From: Liopterus haemorrhoidalis
Taxonomy: Eukaryota; Arthropoda; Insecta; Coleoptera; Dytiscidae
Assembly (NCBI GenBank): GCA_963971575.1
Contig: OZ020616.1
Location: 5,786,924 to 5,850,923 of the forward strand
Direction of reading: 5' to 3'
DNA length: 64,000 nt
The position numbers and the translations under genes are program-made. How positions within the stretch are numbered: the first letter of the stretch is position 1; every line of letters starts with the position of its first letter. A model generated the notes under the pieces. It did not search any database. It saw only the letters and a program-made list of their open reading frames with translations, and was not told the DNA's origin. This document shows, in pieces, positions 33,210-44,483 of the stretch.

Positions 33210-34863
33210 ATACCTACGAAACTATCATTTGTTTTAAATTCAGGAACATTTCCCAAACATTAGCCATTAACACATCTTTCAAAGTGTGTACACTGTTGTA
33301 AACCGTTTATCTGGTACATTTTTTTGATCTAGTAATTTGAGTGTAGTGCTGCATTAAACGTGCGACTAAAATAAAGAAACTAAGGGCATTATACTCGGTA
33401 TTTGAGTTAAAATATTTACAAATACTTATATTACGCCTCGACTTAAAAGGTTTTTAAAAATTTAAACACACTCAAATTCAGAATTTGCATATTTGAAGTG
33501 TCGAAGGCTCCTTGTTAAAATAATATTTTACTAAAACAAATACAAGTTATTTGAACTTCGTCTACAAATAAATGAATGAAAAGAGAATCTGTCTTACAAC
33601 AAAAATATCACTAAAAAAATGTTTAAAATTATTTATTGAAAGTTGGGAAATTTTAGAAATTTTTTTTTAAAAATATTTATTACTAGCTGGTTTGCCCGTT
33701 GTAGTTAAATCATCTCTTCCTCTGCCTTTCTGTCAACTAAATGTATTTTTTCTGCAGCCTTTTGAAGATAAATAGGCCTATATCCTCATAGCCACAGAAA
33801 AAATATTTTGAGCGGTATCATGAATATATCTTCGACATATACTCTTATTTAGCTATTTTTATTTCATTTTGCCAAATCTGAACAAAAATTTTATAATCTC
33901 TTTAATTAAAGATAAGATATATATTTAAAAAACTGCATCTTGATGAAAAATTTAAGAAATCTTAATCAGAAGACGAGAGTTGAAATGTTTTTGTAACGGG
34001 TCTCTGTGAAAAAATCAACGTAGTGCTTCAAGAATACAATACATACTGAAAAAATCAGACATCGTGAAGACAATTGGAGACACTAAAAGTAGAAATTCAG
34101 ACTTAAAAAGAAAAATAAAGAGCAACATCCGTAAAATACGTTGAAGAAATGTTGGAATAATAAAAAAATAATGTCAACACAAGCAGATGGAAGGAGTACG
34201 GAGTTGACAGACGAGGAAAATGTTGTAATTTCTCATTGTGACTTTAAGTAAATGATCCACGGTAGTGTACATATAATATTCACATATTAAATGTAATTTA
34301 ACTAGAACGGTAGAAATGGAAGAAATAAAGACATGGTAAACAACTCAATACTGAAAAAAAAAAAATTACACAAAACTAATAATAAAAAATAAAATTAATA
34401 ACAATCAATGACATTCCTGCAAGGGGACGTTAAACCGTCTCTTATACAAATCTATCAAATTTAATCATAGGCTACTCGGCCAGTCAATGCAGTTGCGCCA
34501 CTTTAATAATAATAATAATAATTCATTTATTGTGCTTATTTTAACTACTTGACTTGTTAAATTTGAACACTATCATAATTTTATACATGTAAACTTACCA
34601 ATTTAATAATTCTATATTTCTATATATCTTTGTAGCTCTGATGAAGATTTAAATTAAAATCGAAACGTTAGCGAAGTTAATAAATTTGTTTTTATTTTCT
34701 GACTGGTCCGAATCCCATTACCTTCAACTATAAATAATAATAATAATAATAATTTTTATTTAAACGTCACATTTTTTTTTCGACGTCATTTTAGATATAT
34801 TTACATGGCATCCAAAATAAAAATGTTGAATTTAAGGCTGCGTATAACCCCCAGAGGTTACTA
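33210..34863. other. AT-rich intergenic, short TE fragments
   Basis: At about 33683-33850 TACTAGCTGGTTTGCCCG starts a sequence of a type common in interspersed repeats (compare the inverse GTATACTAGTAAC at 41460). At about 34630-34675 GATGAAGATT..AATCGAAACGTTAG matches a motif also seen at 15668 and 44155. No gene. Confidence 0.4.
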
Positions 34864-35880
34864 GTTTCTTATACAAAACTAACAATCTGAAATAAAATTG
34901 GTATCAATCTATACATTAAATTTTTCACAGAATTTTTATCTCTCTAATAGGATATTTTTAATTGTAGAAACATTTATTGTAAAAATATTATCACTCAATA
35001 ACTTAAAAATAGCGATATTTTTCTGTATTTTTTTAAATCTATTTGTGGGGTTCGAATAACTTTTATATTTATATAGTTTTTTGTAGAAATGTTCAAATAA
35101 TGCGTCAACATTTTTTCGACTTGATTACTTATAGTATAGAGCCTTCGTCGAAAGATAGTATACTTGATGATAATGGAATGCCACTTGGTACACGTATTCT
35201 TAACCGTATTTTTACCGTAACACCTATTTTGAAAACAGCGGCAGATTCAAGATGGCGGCAAAAATAGTCTATCAAGTACAATAACCAGTGGCGGATTAAG
35301 CCTTCGCCGGGCCCAAGATATTTTTGATTGACGGGCCCTCAACCTATGATTTAAGGGCCCTCAACCTATGCTTTTTTTTAAAAAAAAGGTCCTCACCTCC
35401 TAAATCCAAGTGAAGAGCAAAAAAAAGGTCCTCACCTCCTAAATACAAGTGAAGGGCAAAAAAAGGACTTCACCTCCCAAATCCAAGTGAAGAGCAAAAA
35501 AAAAGAAGAAGGTCCTCCCAAATCCGGGCCCTTGAAAATTACGGGCCAATTACGCCAAGACAAATGTCTTTTTTGTCTAAGGCGAAAGTCCTTCACTGAC
35601 AATAACTATAAGTAGTTTTCACAATAGAGCAAAATAGCTACTAACATATTTGTAGAATGAAGCTTTAGCTACAATTTGCCGCATCATACGCAAATATGCG
35701 ACGATTGATTTACAAGATAGCGTTTATAATGCAATTTGCTTATTTATAATTACTTAACAGTTTTTTCTACAAATAAAAATATCCTATTAGATAGATAAAA
35801 ATTCCCTGCAAATTTTGATGTACAGATTGTTATTAATTTTATTTCCGATTATTAGTTTTGTATAAGAAACTATTAAGAAC
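34864..35880 (+). mobile_element. Long-TIR element J2, interrupted by C3
   Basis: Arms of about 125 bp: GTTTCTTATACAAAACTAA at 34864 and its inverse ending at 35880, continuing through GAAATAAAATT, AATTTTTATCT and GGATATTTTTA blocks. The interior has no transposase. C3 is inserted between the arms. Confidence 0.72.
35286..35598 (-). mobile_element. hAT-type MITE C3, nested in J2
   Basis: A 313-bp element with a perfect 8-bp duplication ACAATAAC (35278-35285, 35599-35606). Ends CAGTGGCGGATTAAGCC and (reverse) CAGTGAAGGACTTTCGCC. Contains three units of the C2 minisatellite, inverted. Confidence 0.93.
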
Positions 35881-36130
35881 TATAGAAATATGATAACTAT
35901 AGGGTTGTGCGCCTCCTTAACCTAAAAATCTATGAACTAGACACAATGTCTAAAATAGAAATCTATAAGATATCTATAAGAAAATATATAACTAAACACA
36001 GAACTGCTAAATAAACAACAAACTAAATAAAAAAGATAAACAAAATTACAATAAGATATAGGCTATTTCAAATGTTTAGGCGGAACTAACTGGAATTTTC
36101 ATTTTTGTAAGTTTGTCATGGTCTCTTTTT

Positions 36131-36177
36131 AGGGTTTTGTAGGTATAACCAAAAAACCCTTATACCGTCATTTTGTC

Positions 36178-36219
<42 letters not shown>

Positions 36220-37199
36220 TCGGTAAAAATTGTAGCCAAACGGCTAAACCTAGAGAGTTGAAATTTGGCATGCTTATACAACTCTTTGACCCGCACATAG
36301 GAAAAATACTAAAACATCTAAAAAACATATCCACCTAAAAATATAGACAAATATGTGCTCATTGAAAAAAAAAATATTTTTTTATAATTCTGAGTAGGGT
36401 ATCAAATGAAAGCCCTTGGTACGTGGATTAAAGATCAAATTTTTATTTTTGCAAAATAAATTATTTTGAAGTGATTTTTGCCAAAATTTTGCAAAAAAAA
36501 AATTGTCTCACACGCTGTAGCCCAGATGGTTTAAACTAAAAATCTGAAAAAATTTTAAGTAATGTACATTGGTGTGAACCGGAATAGTACAACAGGTATT
36601 TTTGATCAGATTATGTTTTTGGAAAAAAACGCAGTTTTTGTGTTTTTTGGCTAATAATGTACACAAGTTATAGCTTTGTAACACGCTACACTAGAAGGTG
36701 TATGCTAGTCTAGTGGTTATGACGCTGGCTTTTCACCCAACTAACTCGATCCGAAAGGGATCGAACCCTACAAGAAGAGACAATATTATTTTTATATTGT
36801 TTAAAATATTTTTTCAAAATTCTAGTTATATTTTGGCAAATGTTGCATTTAATTTTTAAAAGCGTAAATTTAATAATCAGCGGAAATTGTTTAAATTATA
36901 ATTTAATTCTGTTTCAATGTACACGAAATCAGAGGGGAGGCGCTTATAACAACCAATGGAAGCCATAGGCGCAATTTTTAAAATTCTTAATGAAACTTGC
37001 TATATATATATATATATATAAAAATACTGCACATATTTAGAAACCTAAATAATGGTATTAGGCGTTCGAATTAAAATTAACATAAAAAAATATTTTAATA
37101 TAAAATTTGTTGTGGCATCCCAAATAATCATCATTCACTTACTAAATACCTGCAAAACCCTGAAATGTGGGAAAATTCACACTTCACATAAATTTTTTT
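36131..37199 (+). mobile_element. Family A element, copy A7 (full length)
   Basis: Starts AGGGTTTTGTAGGTAT directly after TTTTT, then a (GTCT)n tract of about 40 bp, the body, the tRNA-Glu-like module (36699-36776), the 3' half, the inverse subterminal motif ATACCTGCAAAACCCT (37146-37161), the hairpin (37167-37182, one stem mismatch) and a T-run. Inserted in F7. Confidence 0.88.
36699..36776 (+). other. tRNA-Glu-like module in A7 (best preserved)
   Basis: TAGTCTAGTGGTTATGA matches the A-box/D-arm of tRNA-Glu; CTGGCTTTTCACCCA matches its anticodon arm around TTC with one extra T; GGGATCGAACCC fits the B box. Acceptor stem and flank are not tRNA-like, so this is a SINE-type promoter module, not a tRNA gene. 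Confidence 0.6.
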
Positions 37200-37288
37200 A
37201 TGGTTTGAAGTGGGCCTTTCCTAAACAAAATGCCTCACTTAATCGGTAAATGTTACTAGAATTGAAAATCTAGTTCTGCTTAAACCAA

Positions 37289-38400
37289 AGAAGCAAGCAG
37301 TCCCACGTTTAATTTGGCCTTATAAAAAGGAAACAAACCATGAAATCTGCAATTTTATAAAATATCGTAGGATAGGGATGAAGAAATAGGAGAGAATAGA
37401 ATGAAAATACAGGGCCAGTTTTCACCATCAAGGAGGCTGGTGTAAGAAATTCTTTGGGATCAGAAAAAATTGAACTATAAAAAAACTTTTCACGAAAAAA
37501 TATTAATATAGAATAAAATGAATAAATATTATTTGGAGAACGGGAGGCATATTTTTCTGGGGAACCATATAACGGACTGGGGGGGACCCTCACTACATAT
37601 GGCCGACCCTATGAATATATAAATATAACATAGATCAACAACTAGATAAATTGGCAGTCAAAAGTAAAAAGTTTTGCAGGAAATAAGACCAGCGATACGG
37701 AAGGGCCATAATGTATCATAAGAAAATGCTGGTAATAACATCTCTTAACGCCTAAATGAAGAAGAACGCTAGACGAACAAACCCTCCACAAACTAGCAGA
37801 TGTTTAACAATCTTATTTAAGTTTCCCTGTTATTCTTCTCTACTAAAAAATAAATTCTATTTAGTTTTAATTAACCTTGTGAATTAGTATAACAAATACA
37901 GTTTAACTCAATTAAATTAAAAAATTAGGTTTATGAATTTAAAATTTATTAAAAATTATAATTTACACAAAAATTTGTAGTCTACGCACATTCTGTAGCT
38001 TTGTTATAATACAATAGCTTTTGAATATAATAACAAAGACTCCGGCTTATTATATATTTTCTCATGTTTTCGTCAATTGTTTACCTTTTTACACGCGTCT
38101 CAAATTCTTAAAGACAAATTTTTCAACATAAATTTTCATAAGAAACAGTCTTAAAGGCAAGTTTTAAAAATCATTTTTACGCCTAGGTTTCTTTCTAGAA
38201 ACATTTAAAAGTATTTATAGATTGGAATTTAAAAAATTAATTATTTAAAGATAATGTTAAAACAAGCGAATAAGATAACTGAAAAATTGATGTTAGGTTG
38301 AATTTTTAAAAACTGCAGGATTTCCTAGGAAGTATGGAATAATTTTTGCTGTAATCTCATCAAAACCAATAAACTTTTGAATATTATTATTCGTTCGATA
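37289..38400. other. AT-rich intergenic, nothing recognised
   Basis: A 94-codon minus-strand frame (37309-37593) has no motif. No repeat family placed. Confidence 0.4.
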
Positions 38401-38408
38401 ATCTAAGT

Positions 38409-38705
38409 CAGTGTTTCTCAATCGTTTTACTCTCATGGCACATTTTCCAAAGATGAAAAATTTCGCGGCACTCCTACGTAGTTACAGAGGACGATATTTT
38501 GAATGCATACTCCCCTGTTTTCAGAAAATGTCAATTTCAATTCGTTATAAAAAGATCCTTCGTGTACTTATTCTTATTAATGGTATTGTAGGTATATTCG
38601 GACGATGATCACGACGCTAGTTTTTTTTTTTTTAAGAATTCGCGGCACATTTAGAACATTTTGCGGCAAACTAACATGCCGCGGTACACCCTTCGGGAAT
38701 CAATG
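38409..38705 (+). mobile_element. hAT-type MITE (family D)
   Basis: A 297-bp element with a perfect 8-bp duplication ATCTAAGT (38401-38408, 38706-38713). Ends CAGTGTTTCTCAA and (reverse) CATTGATTCCCGAAGGG; subterminal TCGCGGCAC and CCGCGGTAC motifs, typical of widespread hAT families. No transposase. Confidence 0.9.
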
Positions 38706-38829
38706 ATCTAAGTATTAATAGCTATTAACTAAATAATAATATAAATAATTTATTATCGACTATCGAACATTTATTTTTCTCTAAAATACAAAAAAAAGTA
38801 TATCTCATCACATAAAACTCAAATATTTA

Positions 38830-38944
38830 TGCCCGGTTATATAAGTCTTAAAACTAGATGTAAGCTAAAAATTGCCTAGCAACGTAATGCATTTTAATGA
38901 GTTTTAGTTTACATCCAGTTTTAAGACTTTTACGCAACCGGGCA
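38830..38944. mobile_element. 115-bp palindromic MITE with TTA flanks
   Basis: Ends TGCCCGGTT and inverse, continuing through AAGTCTTAAAACT..GATGTAA, so nearly the whole element folds on itself. TTA on both sides (38827-38829, 38945-38947) fits a PIF/Harbinger-type 3-bp duplication. Confidence 0.7.
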
Positions 38945-39152
38945 TTAGAGAATTAAAATATCAATGTACATTATGTCAAAATTATCAGATTTTTTAAATA
39001 AACCGCTCTCAATCAAAGTGTGATGGTATACGGTTTTCTTAGTTATATTTGCGAAATCCTAAAAGGAATAACTGATAAAAGTAAACAAATGATCTAGAGA
39101 AATGCTTCTTAACCTAAAACTTACCGCGAGCTGGTTTAATATCCCATTTTTA

Positions 39153-39666
39153 CTTGCCCGACCTTAATATATAAGGGGCAAGTATTGTAATCGCGAAAAT
39201 TTTCGATGTCGAGATTTTGACGGATGACCACGTTTCATGGTCCAGGGAATCCAAAAAACCTATTTTCGAAGTGCCGTCCGTATGTGTGTGTGTGTGTGTG
39301 TGTGTGTCTATCTGTGTGTATACACGATAACTCAAAAACGGTTTAACTTAAAGAGTTCGTTCTGGTACTTAAAAATTCTCCTATTAAATGGGAAGAACCC
39401 TATTGTTTTTTATGAAAATCGGTTGACTAGAAATGGGAGTTTACTCGTGTCGATTTTAATATTTTTGCGAATATTTAGCAACAGAAAAATATTTCGAAAA
39501 AATTTATTGAACAAAAGTTACTATAAATGCAATAACTAATAACTTTTATTTGAGACGTTTTTTGATAAAACGAAAAATTTTGAAATTTTTTTGTAAAATT
39601 ATTTAAAATTTTTCCAAGTCTCAATTTTTTCATACTTATATGTAACGTTTCCATGGTCATGATAAT
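39153..39666 (+). mobile_element. Family B-like chimera B10 with (TG)n
   Basis: The 5' block (CCGACCTTAATATATAAGG, TGTCGAGATTTTGACGGAT) is a diverged relative of B's 5' block. The microsatellite is (TG)n (39283-39308) instead of (GTCT)n. From about 39415 on it is close to normal family B. It ends at 39666 before the hairpin. Confidence 0.65.
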
Positions 39667-42110
39667 TAATTCGTAACTAGTAAAGCAAGCCTTGCACAAA
39701 AATTTGTATAGAACATAATTTGATGTATTTTTGAAGATTTATCTAAATATTATTATTTTTTTTTTAAATTTACATTTTTTTTTAAAATATTTTTGTATGG
39801 GAGGGCAAGTCTAGCGGAGGTTTCCATTCGCCACTGGTTTTATACTGACTGGCGAAAGAATTATTTTAAAAATAATTTTCGTTTTATTTATTTATTGTAA
39901 AAAACTATAAATTTATATTAAGAAATAAATTTTTGTTACTTATTAGTGCATATAAAAACTAAATTTTTACATAAATATTCTACTAGTCGTAAATTTATTT
40001 TCAAAATATATTTGTTATATATTTTTAAAGTTTCCGCGAACCTACTAGATTTTGCTGCGGACAGGCGATTTAGAAAGACAGATTTGTGCTAAAGATCGTC
40101 TATCTACAAGGAGGTTTTAGAATATCTTGTTTAAACCATATTAGAAATTAAAGAGATTCTTTATAATTTTGAAATTGAATTCAAAGGAACGTATATTGGA
40201 AAAATTATAATAGAAGTAGTTATTTTGATACGGGCACTTTTAAAGGATGAAAAAAAAATGTATATTTCAGCAATGCTTGGTACTAACAATCCTGCTAGTT
40301 TTTAGTTTACAGTAATTATTGTATAATACATTTTAATTCACAGTTATTATACCATATTAAGTCTTTAACTTAACCTTTGCAATATATGTGTCTACTCTCA
40401 AAATAGAACTGAATAATAATATTGTTGACCTAACAAACTATCCTTAATTGGTGTTAATTCTGTCGAGTTACAAATCTGTTTAAATGAAACCAGCTGAGAA
40501 CTGCATATATTTTGATTCACAAAGTAATTAAAATAGAGAAATAGAAAATTTAACGCGAAATTATAACGCTCAGTTTGCTGTGGAATATAGTTATTACCTT
40601 TAAAGATTTACGAAGAAAAATTACTTCCATAGCAAGTATTTACTAACGAAACAAAAGCCCTTTGACCCATGTTCCTATCGTTTATAGATCAGAAATAATC
40701 GCAGAAAGAACATCATAGTAAATAAGTTATTCTGATGCGTGTATTGGTAGACGATCAGTCTGATCGTTATGCGGTGAAATAGGGTGCCGGCGGGTTAACA
40801 ATACTGTTGATTCAAAAACATAAGTTGTGCTTAGTAAATATTAAATTGTGTTTTGATTATTTGTTATATGTATATTATTGTATTGATTATATAAACTATT
40901 AACATCTAAACTTTCCTTCAATATTGTGTTTTATTACACTATATCTTTTGTTTATCATTTCTCATATTTGTTTTTGACATACGCAACAGAATTTCCACCT
41001 AAGCAACGCAATTTTTACACGTTACACGTACCAGTTGATGAGATATCGTACGCAGCGAACGTCCATTGTTAAAACCTTACATAAAAATATTTTGATACAT
41101 TAAACACTCTTAAATTAAATAACTAAAATCGAAGGTAACGTAAGTTGGTATACAGTGAATTTCTTTTATCCTGCAATATAGGTATTATCGTTACTATGGT
41201 AATTGAAATCTGACAGCAATGTAAAATTGCGTTTCTTTTAATTTGCAACATAGGCAAGTTTACATTCCTGTCAAAATAATTTGTCGTTACTAGGGAAACC
41301 ATGCATAATAATAATTTCAATGTTGCAGGATAAAACAAATAAACTGCATAACCCATTATTGAAATACATAATTTGAATTTTTTGATTTTGTAGCAATCTT
41401 TTATTTTTGCCAATTAAAATATTTTTGATAAATTCTTATTTTTCTCTCGAGCAACGCCGGGTATACTAGTAACAACATTTTTATAGAAATATCGATGTTG
41501 TAAATCATCGATGTTTTTTGTTCGATATTTTTCCACTATCGATGTAAGACATCCGATGTTACTATCGATATCAGGTATCGATATTTTGTGAAACAGTACC
41601 TACCCCTAGCGTTTTGTAATGAGATTTCAAAAAATTCTTTGCAAATAATAACTTGGAACATTACAGAGTAACTAACACTGATAAATTTGTAGCATTGTAA
41701 AAATTGTTTACAATAACTTTAATATAAAAATATTTATAGCTTTTCATATACTCTAATCGCTTTTATTATGAATGAGTCAGAAAATTACGTTGTTTAAATG
41801 AAACAAATAATTAGTATATTACATTAATTGGTGTATTTAGTCATTTTTTCTGATAATAATACATTTGTTTATTATTAGTAATTTTTAACGGATATTGCGG
41901 TATAACTGTACGAGTACATTGGCAAAGCTGTGACACATTTTTCTAATCATATTCAAACTTCCTGATATATTTGCAAATATTTTGTTCTGATAACATATTC
42001 TCAAGAAATATTCTCACATTTCAGTAAAGAAAATGTAAACAAATTTGAAAAGCAAATATTTTTGATTTTATATAGGGAATGATAAATTCAAAATGTGTAA
42101 ATTTTTAACA
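39667..42110. other. AT-rich intergenic with small repeat traces
   Basis: Near 39820-39836 TTCGCCACTG looks like a hAT-type end. 41153-41340 has an imperfect inverted repeat (TTATCCTGCAATAT and inverse). 41450-41470 holds an ACGCCGGGTATACTAGTAAC repeat end. No gene supported; the 96-codon frame at 41123-41413 lies on the inverted repeat. Confidence 0.4.
41478..41610 (-). repeat. ATATCGAT-rich repeat (family N, second copy)
   Basis: Several ATCGATGT and TATCGATA motifs, ending CTACCCCTAGC, the inverse of the GCTAGGG..-type start seen at 6022. Confidence 0.45.
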
Positions 42111-42625
42111 AAGCATCTTTATATAAGTATGAACAGTGATAAGACGTGTAACACAGATTTGTCTGTGTTACACATTTTAACTGAATGTGTACAGTTCGAG
42201 GATGTCAGGGAGAGGTTGGGCCTATGCTATGACCTGTCAGTTGCATTAGGTGACGACTAAGTACTCATGGACAGGCTGATACTCTTCCTGAGGGAATCGA
42301 ACTTACTGTTTTATGTGTAAAGTCTTGCACCTTATTTTAATGTGTTGTATTTCTAAACTGTGATATTTGATGGTAATTGGCCCCTTTACAGCCTCTTACC
42401 ATCACCCTGAGTCTGTTCAAATTTTTGAACAGACTTTTTATCTTATTTATTTGTGTTTATCTGTGCAACATTTCTTTTATTGAGTATGCGTAATTTTATT
42501 GATTTTATCTTTTTATTGATTGTTTAATTTATTGTTTTTAATATGTAGTGTAGTCATTTAAATGGGCTGCATTAGGCGCAAATAGCCTTTGTTGCTATGC
42601 GCCAAAAATTATAACTAACTAACTA
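42110..42625 (+). mobile_element. I/R1-like LINE: ORF2 C-terminus and 3' UTR
   Basis: The plus strand encodes KTCNTDLSVLHILTEC, a C-x..H..C-type C-terminal motif of non-LTR ORF2, then a stop after ALGDD and a continuing VLMDRLILFLRESNLLFYV before the final stop (about 42318). A UTR of about 300 bp follows with a stem (GGCGCAAATAG / CTATGCGCC) and a (CTAA)n tail at about 42607-42622. 5'-truncated. Confidence 0.7.
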
Positions 42626-42639
42626 ACCAGAACAGTGAT

Positions 42640-43100
42640 AGATAAATTTCGAGATTTCAATGGATGTTCAGGAACTTAGGTCTACATAACGTTTTGACTA
42701 TTTTTACAATGATGTCTGTTGGTCTGTCTGCCTGTTTGTTTGTCTGTCTGTTGATTCGTGGACACGTGTAGATCTAATTTGGCTAAACGGATTTTTATGA
42801 AACATATTTAAGCTTTCGACACTAATGCCACCATTCGACCACTTTTGGTAAAAATCGGTTAAGTGGAATCGGTTAAGTTATTTGTATCTTTGAAGTAGCC
42901 TTTACAACATAAGAGTAACACCTTTCATTAGATTTTTTTATTTAGTGATTTTTTATTTATTTATTTTATTTTGAAATTGAATGAAATTTATTGAAATTCT
43001 TAATTTTTTCACTTTCAAAATTTTTAAACATTAAAAGGCGTCTTATTTGATTACGTATTCTGTGGTGGCAGTCGGTTCTGTGATGGCCAACTGTTTTTTT
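42640..43100 (+). mobile_element. Family B element, copy B5 (5' truncated, diverged)
   Basis: Starts within the 5' block at AATTTCGAGATTTCAATGG, next to the LINE tail, with a short tract (GTCTGT..), a replaced middle part and a 3' end GGCAGTCGGTTCTGTGATGG that keeps the subterminal motif and a weak hairpin. Confidence 0.65.
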
Positions 43101-43262
43101 ATTAATAAAAATTAAATTATAAAATAATTCCGTTAAAAAATAATAATAACTTTGTTTTATTTTACGTATATTTTCTTGAAATTGACCCCTCCCCTGACCT
43201 TTTTCTGTGTGCGCGCTTGGACGAATTAATAATGTATGGTGGAATAAAGAGATAAAGAAAAA

Positions 43263-43957
43263 ACCAGCTGTGGCCACCACAGGACCGACTGCCATCACAA
43301 AGTACTTGTATAAAATACATTCTAACAGCAGAGTATAAATAACTTGGCCCAATATTTTCTAACAGAGTTATTATTTATGACCATGGAAACGTTACATATA
43401 AGTATGAAGAAATAGATACTTAGAAAAAATTCGAAAAATTTTTCGTTTTAACAAAAAATGTCTCAAATAAAAGATGTTAGTTATTGCTTTTATAGCAACT
43501 TTTGTTTAATAAATTTTTTCGAAATATAATTTCTGTTGTGAAATATTCGCAAAAATTTTAAAATCGACACGAGTAAACTCCCATTTCTAGTCAACCGATT
43601 TTTACCATTAGTTGACCAACTTGTGCCATTGATGTCAAAAGCTTAAATATGAAGTTTCATAAAAATCCTTTTAGCCGAATTTGCTCTGCACGTGTACACA
43701 GACAGACGGACGGACAGACAGACCAACTTAAATATGAAGTTTCATAAAAATCCTTTCAGCCGAATTTGCTCTGCACGTGTACACGTACAGACAGACGGAC
43801 AGATGGACAGACGGACGGACAGACAGACCGACAGACATCATGCTAAAAATAGTCAAAACGTTATGTAGGGAATTCAATTCGTGGAGATTCCATCGAAATC
43901 TCGAAATGTCAAAATCGGTATGATCACAATACCTCCCTTATATATGTTGGGGTCGGT
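43263..43957 (-). mobile_element. Family B element, copy B6 with an 85-bp tandem duplication
   Basis: Reverse orientation from CAGCTGTGGCCACCACAGG to a 5' end ACCCCAACATATATAAGG. The segment from CTTAAATATGAAGTTTCAT through the (CAGA)n start occurs twice (43642-43726, 43727-43811). Confidence 0.85.
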
Positions 43958-44093
43958 AAAAAGAAACAAAACATAACAAATGTAATACCATCATTATAAT
44001 CGAAAGTAGAGTTCAAAGAAAAATTAGGACTAAATTTTCTTCCCGAAAATATTTTGGAAGGAAATATATTATTATTAATATATTCACTTACTT

Positions 44094-44209
44094 TATTAAT
44101 TTTCTAAATACACATTTCGATGTGCTTAGTAGTCATTTTCAGTAAAACACTATTCTACTGAAGATGACTGCCTAGGATTTCGAAAGGTGCATTTAGAAAA
44201 TTAATAAAT
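44094..44209. repeat. Inverted repeat with 53-bp arms
   Basis: Arms 44094-44146 and about 44157-44209 share TTTATTAATTTTCTAAATAC, the CATTTCGA block and the TCATTTTCAGTA motif in inverse order, with several mismatches. Outer AAAACACTAT (44143-44152) recurs inverted at 44220-44229. The GAAGATGAC..TTCGAAAGG motif resembles sequences at 15668 and 34636. Confidence 0.65.
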
Positions 44210-44406
44210 TGAAGAAAAGATAGTGTTTTATTCCTAATTCCAGTTTATTCGCCTGTTGGTTCGCTAATCACGTAAAAACGGCTGAAAACTGATTGAACAT
44301 AATATATACTGTAATATTTTTACGAAATTTGGAATGATAGAACAAAACAGAGATTCAACACAGTCTGTATTACATTTTAAAATGTTTTATACTACAAAAA
44401 TTGTTT

Positions 44407-44409
<3 letters not shown>

Positions 44410-44479
<70 letters not shown>
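44410..44479 (+). repeat. (TA)n microsatellite
   Basis: About 70 bp of pure TA repeat. Confidence 0.95.

Positions 44480-44483
<4 letters not shown>

Larger units (their letters stand above)
36059..37288 (-). mobile_element. Family F short-form copy F7, split by A7
   Basis: Left part GGCTATTTCAAATGTTTAGG, CGGAACT and TTTTCATTTTTGTAAGT; right part after A7 has ATCGGTAAATGTTACTAGAA and TTGAAAATCTAGTTCTGC. Together they match the reverse of F2. The right terminal repeat is eroded. Confidence 0.68.

Noticed and set aside
36699..36776. A functional tRNA-Glu gene
   Set aside because: No acceptor stem, an extra base in the anticodon arm and a disrupted T-arm; it lies inside a repeated element.
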